Source: Xanthomonas cassavae CFBP 4642
Lineage (GTDB): Bacteria; Pseudomonadota; Gammaproteobacteria; Xanthomonadales; Xanthomonadaceae
Direction of reading: 5' to 3'
Assembly (NCBI RefSeq): GCF_000454545.1
Contig: NZ_CM002139.1
Coordinates: forward strand, 3,310,483-3,334,628
DNA: 24,146 bases
Positions 16,050 through 22,379 of this stretch are shown one piece after another. Every line of letters starts with the position of its first letter. The first letter of the stretch is position 1. The translations under genes were made by a program, and so were the position numbers. The notes under the pieces were generated by a model. The model saw only the letters and a program-made list of their open reading frames with translations. It did no database searches and was not told the origin of the DNA.

Positions 16050-17642
16050 TCAGGGGCGTGGTCGATGGCGTGTTGGTTGCGGTGCTGGCATCGGCATCGG
16101 GGAGGGCTTGGGTGCAGCAGAAGCGGCCTTGACCGACTCAACAGGCTGGCTCGCGATGGCGAGCTCAGGACTCGCAAGAACCTCAGCGCTCCACTGCTCT
16201 ACCTCAGCTGCGCGGATCTCAATCTCGTTCTCGTAGTCGTTCCAATGCTGCTCAGAGACCGCAGCCCGGGCTGTCGCCAGTTCAGCCGTGCGCTTTTCCA
16301 GAACGGCCAACCGCCGCCCTCGCCGCTTTTCCCATTCTTGAGCGGCCCACTCGCCATCGGGACGGGGATGGTCGCCGCTGAACTGTTCCCACGCCTGCTC
16401 AGCCAAGTGGAAGAGACGCTGGGCACGCCCCAAGGCGTTGGTCCGCTGGGCAAACTTCAGCACGCTCCGCTTCAGACGGCCCAGGCCTTCCACCATGCCG
16501 TTGAGCCACCTGCGCAAATCGACACTGTCGACAAGGGCAGCTGCACGCGCGGTCCACTGCTCCACCACGCGCTGCGTAGCGGTCAACGCCAGGTCTGGCC
16601 GGGTCGAGAGGATGTCCGCTAGATCTCGAGCCGCCTCGGTGACCAGCTCACTGATGGGGCGCAGGGGTCGCATCCCTGCATCTTCCGCAGGCCGACCCAG
16701 GGCGTCCGAGAGGCGCATACCGCGGAGTCCACGGATTTCCAACCCGGGCACAGCGGTCTGAAGGTCGTTCGTGGCATCAACCCGGCGTCGACGGTCGCGC
16801 CGCGCCTGGTCGTGGCTATGGCCGGTAGGGTTCGGAGTTGCCCTACCCTCTTGCTTGGCTTGAGCGAGCAACCGCTCGAAGGCCTCCTCGTTTTCTCCAA
16901 CGATGCGCGCGTTCTCTGCAGCACGGTCGGTCATGACGCCTTTGCGCGCCAATGCCGTGGCTGTCTTGCCCATGTGTTTCGTGGGCTGCCGGGACAAGAC
17001 CATCGCCTCGGCCCAGTCGCCGCGAGCCAGGGCTTCTTCGGCCTGGACTTCCAAGCGACGGTGGTCGACCCGCGCATCAATTCCCGCAGCGGCCAAATGC
17101 TCGTTGATCGTGGAAGCCATGGTCTGGCGGATCCACTCGATCTCAATCTTCCCCGACGCTCCGCCGTCCAACTCCCTCGTTTTCTCGGTAAAGCCTTCGG
17201 GGGCCAGCCTGCGCGTAGTGGCCAGCAGGTGCACGTGATGGTTGAGCCCATCGCGGGAGCCCGGCGAGTGGATGCTGGCCTGCAAAGCAAAACCGTAGCG
17301 GGCGACTAAGGCTTGCCCGATGGCCACCGCGAGCTCGGACCGTTGCTCGTCATTGAGTTCGTGCGGCAAGGCGACTTCGAACTCGCGGGCCACCACCGAG
17401 TTCTTTCGGTTCTCCGCCGCCTCGGCTTTCGGCCAGAGCTCCCCAGGGATCAACGCCCAGTCGGGCGCGTCCTGGGGAACCAGGCAGGTGGTCTCCACGA
17501 CGCCGCCCCGACGGCGGTAATCGTGACGCTGACCGGTGAGGTGGTCGATGAGAAGCAGCCCGGCCCGGTAGGCGGCTGCGGCAACAGCGGAATCGCCACG
17601 GGAACGACTAAAGACTTTGACGCGAGAGTGGTAGATGGCCAT
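16050..17642 (-). CDS. MobA/MobL-family relaxase (MOBQ-like)
   Basis: This is a 530-residue mobilisation protein that nicks the origin of transfer and leads the strand into a recipient cell. The relaxase domain fills about 1-230. It contains MAIYHSRVKVFSRSRGDSAV, the catalytic-position Tyr25 in AYRAG, and the metal-binding motif IHSPGSRDGLNHHVHLLATTR (His125, His136 and His138 with Asn134). The region 230-530 is helical and basic, with a coiled-coil-like stretch (about 430-500) and a Pro-rich tail; no primase or helicase motif is visible. The length fits plasmid MobA/TraA proteins without a helicase. It diverges from traD, and a palindromic oriT candidate lies 52-82 bp upstream of its start. 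The IS1595 copy has split the relaxase from traD. The ATG at 17640-17642 is in-family. Confidence 0.9.
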   Translation of the reverse strand: MAIYHSRVKVFSRSRGDSAVAAAAYRAGLLLIDHLTGQRHDYRRRGGVVETTCLVPQDAPDWALIPGELWPKAEAAENRKNSVVAREFEVALPHELNDEQRSELAVAIGQALVARYGFALQASIHSPGSRDGLNHHVHLLATTRRLAPEGFTEKTRELDGGASGKIEIEWIRQTMASTINEHLAAAGIDARVDHRRLEVQAEEALARGDWAEAMVLSRQPTKHMGKTATALARKGVMTDRAAENARIVGENEEAFERLLAQAKQEGRATPNPTGHSHDQARRDRRRRVDATNDLQTAVPGLEIRGLRGMRLSDALGRPAEDAGMRPLRPISELVTEAARDLADILSTRPDLALTATQRVVEQWTARAAALVDSVDLRRWLNGMVEGLGRLKRSVLKFAQRTNALGRAQRLFHLAEQAWEQFSGDHPRPDGEWAAQEWEKRRGRRLAVLEKRTAELATARAAVSEQHWNDYENEIEIRAAEVEQWSAEVLASPELAIASQPVESVKAASAAPKPSPMPMPAPQPTRHRPRP

Positions 17643-17693
17643 GCACAGCTCCAGATGAGGTTGCTCTCTTTATGCCGTGGCTTTTGATTTGCG

Positions 17694-17724
17694 CAAGCGC
17701 GGAGCGCTTGGGGGTCCGGGGGCG
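17694..17724. other. Candidate origin of transfer (oriT)
   Basis: A perfect inverted repeat CAAGCGC (17694-17700) / GCGCTTG (17704-17710) with a 3-base loop is followed directly by GGGGTCCGGGGGCG (17711-17724). It lies between the start of the relaxase gene and the traD side, the usual place of oriT for MOBQ relaxases, whose origins consist of a small inverted repeat next to the nic site. I cannot match the nic sequence to a specific known oriT, so the call rests on position and structure. Confidence 0.4.
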
Positions 17725-17783
17725 TAGCACCTGGCGCGCGCTATGTCGAAGACATTGCATCAGTGCGCTCTTGCTTCTTTCTT

Positions 17784-18855
17784 CCTGATTAGCCCCGACT
17801 CTCAGCCATGAAAATTGCTCGCTGCACGTAAAACCGGCTCTGGGCATGGTGTGGATTGCATCATGGCCGTGGCAAGTCGTGGCAGCATCTCGCGCAAGCG
17901 GAATCGACGATTAAAACGATAGGCCGCTTCTCCCAGGTAACGCCTTGCGTATTTGCCTTGCGCGATGGCGTGATACACGCCACTGATGGCGCGTTTGAGA
18001 TTGCCCAGCACCACGTTGAGCCAACGTGCACCGGCCGTTTCGGTCGCGGCACGACCACCGCCAGTGTCCAGCGTGGTGTGCGCGTGGCCGGCGTCTTCTA
18101 GCCGGCGGAAGCAGGCCAGCCCATCGGTGTAGACCTCGCATTCGGGCGCCAAGCGACGGGCAATCCAGTCCTGCAGCGAGGTGTTGTCGAAGCTGCGCAC
18201 CGGCTCGATCACCACAAAGCGCGGCGCGGTGAAGGTGGCATCGGTCTGCACCGCAATCAGGAACGCTTGTTTGTTCTCCGATCCGCGTCCGGCCTTGCCA
18301 CCGTTACGCTCGCCGCCGAGATAGGCATCGTCGATCTGCACGAAACCCGCCAGTTTCCGCATGGATTCGCGCTCGGCCATAACCTGCATGATCTTGTGTT
18401 TCATCCGCCAGGCCGTCTTGTAGTTGACGCCCAGATGCCGCATCAACTCCAGCGCGGCCATGTTGGTTTTGGTCGAGGTCAGCAGGTGCAACGCCAGCAT
18501 CCAGGTGCGCAGCGGCAGCTTGGTGCCTTCGAACATCGTGCCTGCAATCAGGCTGGTCTGATGCCGGCACGCGCTGCATTGGTAGTAGATCGCAGCACCC
18601 CGCTTGAAACGCGAGCGCACGCGTCCGGCACAAACAGGGCAACGAAAGCCTTGCGGCCAGCGCCACTTGTAAAGCGCGCGATAGCACTTGGCTTCGGTGC
18701 CGTAGGACGCGAAGAACTCAGGCATCGACAATCCCGCTTGGAACTGCACGGCATTGATACTCATCACGCCACCTCGTTGGCTTCAGGTGACAGCAGCATC
18801 CACCCAGCGCGGCGCAGATCCTGCGACAGGCGGCTGATGGTCAGGGCTAATCAGG
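17784..18855 (-). mobile_element. IS1595-family insertion sequence, copy 2, with 8-bp target duplication
   Basis: This 1,072-bp copy is the same length as that at 2769-3840, in inverted orientation, with the same terminal repeats. It is flanked by a perfect 8-bp duplication TCTTTCTT (17776-17783 and 18856-18863), different from that of copy 1. The encoded proteins differ by one residue, so the two copies are nearly identical and recent. It sits in the relaxase-traD intergenic region. Confidence 0.95.
17802..18764 (-). CDS. IS1595-family transposase (copy 2)
   Basis: This 320-residue transposase is identical to that of copy 1 except for Pro in place of Gln near the C-terminus (TPCPEPVLR). The zinc ribbon (Cys42/45/63/66), Asp145/146, Asp214, Asn255 and Glu279 are all kept, so it is expected to be functional. 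The ATG at 18762-18764 follows GAGG at the same spacing as in copy 1. Confidence 0.95.
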   Translation of the reverse strand: MSINAVQFQAGLSMPEFFASYGTEAKCYRALYKWRWPQGFRCPVCAGRVRSRFKRGAAIYYQCSACRHQTSLIAGTMFEGTKLPLRTWMLALHLLTSTKTNMAALELMRHLGVNYKTAWRMKHKIMQVMAERESMRKLAGFVQIDDAYLGGERNGGKAGRGSENKQAFLIAVQTDATFTAPRFVVIEPVRSFDNTSLQDWIARRLAPECEVYTDGLACFRRLEDAGHAHTTLDTGGGRAATETAGARWLNVVLGNLKRAISGVYHAIAQGKYARRYLGEAAYRFNRRFRLREMLPRLATAMMQSTPCPEPVLRAASNFHG

Positions 18856-18981
18856 TCTTTCTTTGAAGCCCTGTTTTTTCAAGCTTTTCGATTTTCGATG
18901 CGGATGAAATTCGAGACCACCTTGATGCTTGACGCGAGCCGTTTTCCTGCTTGACTCATTTCCACAATGCAGGAGAAACCT

Positions 18982-19308
18982 ATGACCACCACCCATCACT
19001 ATCACAACCAAATTCAGCGTGCGACGGAACGACTGGCTCAGCGTCAAGCGCGCGAGCTTTTAGCGCACCAGCGCCAAGCGGCGAAGGCCAAGGAAACGCA
19101 GCGCCGCGAAGAGACCAAGCGGCGCACGCGAGTAGCAGAACTCGTTTTCCTTGCAGGAGCAGAATCGCTGGAGGATGCCGAATTGGTGGGCGCGCTTTTG
19201 GCGCACGTGGGAAATCGGACCGACGCGGCAATCCGTAACCAAGCGAGCTCACTCGGCGCGTTGCGAATGGCAATCACGAACACTGAAGAAGGCCACAGCA
19301 CGCATTGA
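18982..19308 (+). CDS. traD: TraD-family conjugal transfer protein
   Basis: The protein has 108 residues. The N-terminal two-thirds is a highly basic helix rich in Arg, Gln and Lys (residues 8-50). It is followed by the TraD-family core RVAELVFLAGAESLEDAELV, then GALLAHVGNRTDAA (about 51-85). Small TraD proteins are encoded next to MobA/TraA relaxases in Ti-like and related plasmids and are thought to assist DNA processing at oriT; they are not the TraD coupling ATPase of F. I start at the ATG at 18982, eight bases after the AGGAG site, rather than the ATG five codons upstream. The divergent arrangement with the relaxase is the classical one, now interrupted by the IS1595 copy. Confidence 0.82.
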   Translation: MTTTHHYHNQIQRATERLAQRQARELLAHQRQAAKAKETQRREETKRRTRVAELVFLAGAESLEDAELVGALLAHVGNRTDAAIRNQASSLGALRMAITNTEEGHSTH

Positions 19309-19422
19309 TCCTGGTCGCCCGCCCAGCCCATCGCGCGTCGAAGGGTTGCAGCCCCACCGATGGTCGGTTACAACGTGTCTGCCAGTGGGGGCATCCCCCG
19401 GTGTTGTGCCCGCATAGCCGCT

Positions 19423-19486
19423 AGGCTCCGGGTGCCCGAGGTTCTCCACTAGGAGGCACGGGAATCTTCTTTTGATTCCGGAGCCT
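19423..19486 (+). repeat. Nested inverted-repeat leader ahead of the small HNH gene
   Basis: A perfect 9-bp inverted repeat AGGCTCCGG (19423-19431) / CCGGAGCCT (19478-19486) ends three bases before the HNH start codon. Inside it GTGCC and GGCAC, and CTCC-ACTA-GGAG (about 19444-19455), form further nested stems. A separate GGGGG-CAT-CCCCC hairpin lies at 19387-19399. The structure would bury the start region of the HNH mRNA, or could be a DNA site used in transfer. No T tract follows, so it is not a terminator. Confidence 0.55.
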
Positions 19487-19489
19487 ACT

Positions 19490-19840
19490 ATGAGCAACAA
19501 GCGCCTCAAATCTCTTCGCATCCGTGCCTTTCATGCCCAGTCGGGTAGCTGTTTCTATTGCGACCTCCCGATGTGGCTCGCCTCGCCAGACGAACTGGGC
19601 TTGCGCCCCCGCTCGGCGCGTCCCTACCAGTGCACGGCCGAACACCTGATTGCTCAACAAGACGGCGGCTTGGATGTGCCCGAAAACGTGGTGGCCGCGC
19701 ACACACGCTGCAATCAAGGACGCCACAAGCGGCAAGGGCCTGCTCCATCTCCTGACGTGTTCAAGCAGCTGGTTCAAAAGCGACTTGCAATGGGAAGATG
19801 GTGGCCCGCGCCTCCAACTGGAACTCACATCGGATGTTGA
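19490..19840 (+). CDS. Small HNH endonuclease-like protein
   Basis: The protein has 116 residues. It has a zinc-site pair Cys21-x2-Cys24, then the HNH core with Cys48-Thr-Ala-Glu-His52, GGLDVPENVV (Asn66) and AAHTRCN (His71, Cys74), so all catalytic and zinc positions of the beta-beta-alpha-metal fold are present. HNH proteins of this size cut DNA, alone or as part of larger systems. I use the ATG at 19490; a TTG six codons upstream would lie in the hairpin. It overlaps the following lipoprotein gene by seven bases and is preceded by a strong secondary structure. Its role next to traD is unknown: defence, DNA processing or selfish homing are all possible. Confidence 0.82.
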   Translation: MSNKRLKSLRIRAFHAQSGSCFYCDLPMWLASPDELGLRPRSARPYQCTAEHLIAQQDGGLDVPENVVAAHTRCNQGRHKRQGPAPSPDVFKQLVQKRLAMGRWWPAPPTGTHIGC

Positions 19841-20394
19841 TCCGTCGCCTGCTTCCCAGTGCCGTATTGCTGCTGACTGCCTGCTCCCAATCCTCTCCGC
19901 CGCAAGCTGAGCCATCCCCGCCCACGAAAAGCCCATCGGAGCAGCCGGCCGAACGTCCCGTGGTCACGCCCTTCCAAAAAGAGGTCGCGCGCAGCAAGGC
20001 AGTGCTCTCATGCAAGTCCACCAAGATCACGCCAGAAAGCTCAGGCTGGGGGGCCCTGTTTGGCTGTATCGGCGGCGAAGCCGAGACAGTCAAATTCTTT
20101 ATCAACGAAGAGCAGGGAACCGGCAGGGTCTCCACCACGAAGTTCCTATGGAATGACTGGTTTAAGGATCGCGGCTATGGTCTCCACGCAGACGCCAAAG
20201 ACGCAGACAAGATGCTCCACGACCTGGTCAAGCTATATCCCAGCGACCACGACAAGGTCTTGCTCAAGGCGTTCAAGGGCAAGAAGAACCTTACCTTGGA
20301 GAGCAATGGCTACCGCTTCGAATACACGTTCGACCGAGGGCCAGCCATTGACGAACGCATGATTGTGGTTACGCCGATTGGCTCGACACCATAA
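19834..20394 (+). CDS. Lipoprotein of unknown function
   Basis: The protein has 186 residues, with a lipoprotein signal peptide and the lipobox LLTA-Cys17. A Ser/Pro-rich linker (19-50) follows, then a folded domain (about 55-186) with Cys67 and Cys83 and a lysine-rich centre. I do not recognise the domain. The ATG at 19834 overlaps the end of the HNH gene, suggesting coupling, although the ribosome site is weak. A lipoprotein in a mobilisation module may serve in entry exclusion or envelope contact, but the sequence does not show it. Confidence 0.7.
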   Translation: MLIRRLLPSAVLLLTACSQSSPPQAEPSPPTKSPSEQPAERPVVTPFQKEVARSKAVLSCKSTKITPESSGWGALFGCIGGEAETVKFFINEEQGTGRVSTTKFLWNDWFKDRGYGLHADAKDADKMLHDLVKLYPSDHDKVLLKAFKGKKNLTLESNGYRFEYTFDRGPAIDERMIVVTPIGSTP

Positions 20395-20435
20395 CGCCAC
20401 GCCTGAACACCGATTGCCAAGGACACTGACACCCC

Positions 20436-21677
20436 ATGCGAATGAGCGATGCCTTTCGCCGATATGGCGTTGAGATCAAGGACCCGCAGTTCAACTCGTC
20501 CGCCCTGTCTGAGAATCCGCGCCAAGTCATTTTGAGCCTGTGGTCACACAACTTCTCTCCCGACATGTCCCGCTACGCGATGGAGACCGCCCATTGGAAG
20601 GGCAGTGGCAAGCACACTTTTCGCGCTCATCTCGAACAAGCCTGGGCGGAAAGCTTGCCAATCCGAGTCGTGGTGGCCACCTCCGACAACCCGGCAAAAG
20701 TTAGGGCTGGCAATGCCGCACGCGCCTCCAACGACTTCGAGCCGGACTTCAGCCTGGTCGGGCAGGTCGTATCGCTAGCGGCCAATTCTTTTGAACTTGC
20801 GTTTGAGCGCGCTGGCGAGATCCCTGAAAGAGAGATGGTCCTGCGCGACCGGGCTATCGTGAAATACTGGCACGTGGCCGAAGCCGTGCAAGCACTGGCC
20901 AAGCCCTCCTCCACCGCAGAGATTCGAGAGTGGCTCAAAGGACGCTACCCAGGCGAGGACCACTCAGACTTGGGAGCCAACCTTTCATTTTTGACGGTCA
21001 ACGACACTAATCGGCGGCATTACGACAAGACGCGGAAGGATTGGCGCTCAAACTCCAATCGTCCCCGTGATCTCCTTTTCCGGCGAGGCAAATCGCAACG
21101 CGTGACGTATGAGCCCTTTCGACCAAGCATCCATGGCCACTGGACCCTACAGCCGAACGAAGGCGGCATTTGGGAAGCTGTGCAGTTACCCGCCACCCCA
21201 CAATCGAAAGCCGAGGCCGAAGGGCAGGACGCGGCATTTGCGCATCTGCCTCCATTGGATTCAGACCATGACGCACGTGTCTGGACCATGCGTGCAGTAG
21301 CTCAGCGCCGCGGTCAATCTTTTTTCCGGAACCAATTGCTGGACGCGTATGGCGGCCGTTGTGCCATCACAGGCTGTTCGGCGAAGGAGGTCTTGGAGGC
21401 GGCGCATATATTGCCTTACCGAGGAGACCACACCGACCGGGTGGACAACGGCTTGTTGCTCCGCGCCGACCTCCATACCCTTTTCGACTGCCTGCTGCTC
21501 TGGATCACCCCAGAGAACAAGGTCGCGTTGGCTCCGTCGTTGCTTACCACTGACTACCTTGCTCTCAGAGGCCAGACCGTGCGTCAGCCGGAGTCGAGGA
21601 AGAACCGCCCCAATCCCGACCATCTGAGCGAACACGCCCGGCGTTGTCAGGAGCTCGACGGTGCACCAGGCCCATAG
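20436..21677 (+). CDS. HNH endonuclease with unassigned N-terminal domains
   Basis: The protein has 413 residues. The C-terminal HNH domain (about 296-355) is clear: FFRNQLLDAYGGRCAITGCS (Cys309, Cys314), LEAAHILPYRG (His324), DRVDNGLLLRADLHTLFD (Asn338, His347). This form is typical of McrA-like and other restriction-type HNH proteins. The middle (about 140-250) resembles a small helical or winged-helix DNA-binding unit (STAEIREWLKGRYPGEDHSD, then LGANLSFLTVN). The first 130 residues are a separate alpha/beta domain (SHNFSPDMSRYAM..., IRVVVATSD) that I do not recognise; in such enzymes this position often holds a modified-base sensor. It may be a solitary, modification-dependent restriction enzyme. 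No methylase is seen nearby. Two ATGs (20436, 20442) are possible. Confidence 0.8.
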   Translation: MRMSDAFRRYGVEIKDPQFNSSALSENPRQVILSLWSHNFSPDMSRYAMETAHWKGSGKHTFRAHLEQAWAESLPIRVVVATSDNPAKVRAGNAARASNDFEPDFSLVGQVVSLAANSFELAFERAGEIPEREMVLRDRAIVKYWHVAEAVQALAKPSSTAEIREWLKGRYPGEDHSDLGANLSFLTVNDTNRRHYDKTRKDWRSNSNRPRDLLFRRGKSQRVTYEPFRPSIHGHWTLQPNEGGIWEAVQLPATPQSKAEAEGQDAAFAHLPPLDSDHDARVWTMRAVAQRRGQSFFRNQLLDAYGGRCAITGCSAKEVLEAAHILPYRGDHTDRVDNGLLLRADLHTLFDCLLLWITPENKVALAPSLLTTDYLALRGQTVRQPESRKNRPNPDHLSEHARRCQELDGAPGP

Positions 21678-21688
21678 GTCGACGAGCA

Positions 21689-22339
21689 TCAGCGCGCGTC
21701 TGAGGCGCTGCGCAGGCTAACGGCACGGTATTGCTTCTGACTGCCGAAACGTGGGCCGTTCTTTTCGAGCGTGGCGCAGATCCTCCCCTCGCCACAAGGT
21801 GCTAGGTCAGCGCGTGCAACCCGCTCCCAGTAGTCGATTGAGGTGCGGAGCTGCACCAGCTCGCTGCGCTTCTCGTTGATGATGCCCACCGAGTAAGCCA
21901 CCGCCCCCAGTCCTAAGACGCCCGCCAAGAGCATCGTGGCCGATGCTATCCACATGCGCCGAGTGCTCCGCGTTTCCAGGGACTGCTGGACCTGCGCGTA
22001 ACGCCGAGTGGCTTGCTGCAACGTCTCGTCCGCATGGGCCATCTCTTTGTTGAACCGCTTGGCGGCCGGTTCCAGCGTCTGCGTCAACGCTTGATTGGTC
22101 AGCTGCGTCAGCCTCGGCAGTGCGTTTTCTAAGACTCGATTGACCTTGGCATCGGCGTTGCTGGCCGCGTGTTGGACTACCTGAAGTTGCTCGGCAACCA
22201 CCTCGCGCAGCCGTTGTTCACGCTGCTGCATGGATGCAACCAGCGTCGTCAGCACTTTGACCGTTTCGTGCAGCGAGGCGTTCGACGCGTTCAACGTTGC
22301 CATCATTTCCGCCATTGCGGCGGCGTCTTGCCTGTCCAT
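21689..22339 (-). CDS. Coiled-coil membrane protein in the mobilisation region
   Basis: The protein has 216 residues. The ATG at 22337-22339 follows a good AGGA site; the open frame extends upstream through the Gly-rich gene end but without support. Residues 10-125 are heptad-like and rich in Ala, Gln, Leu and Glu. A single transmembrane segment (about 130-153, MWIASATMLLAGVLGLGAVA) is followed by a short hydrophilic tail with two cysteines. Proteins of this shape accompany relaxases in several plasmids (MobB-like, membrane-anchored helpers), so an accessory role in DNA transfer is possible but not shown. It starts 40 bp after the Gln-rich gene and is probably co-transcribed with it. It ends only 11 bp from the convergent HNH gene, without a visible terminator. 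Confidence 0.65.
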   Translation of the reverse strand: MDRQDAAAMAEMMATLNASNASLHETVKVLTTLVASMQQREQRLREVVAEQLQVVQHAASNADAKVNRVLENALPRLTQLTNQALTQTLEPAAKRFNKEMAHADETLQQATRRYAQVQQSLETRSTRRMWIASATMLLAGVLGLGAVAYSVGIINEKRSELVQLRTSIDYWERVARADLAPCGEGRICATLEKNGPRFGSQKQYRAVSLRSASDAR

Positions 22340-22379
22340 GAGGTTTCCTGAGCTCGGCTGGTCACGGAAGCGATTTTGA

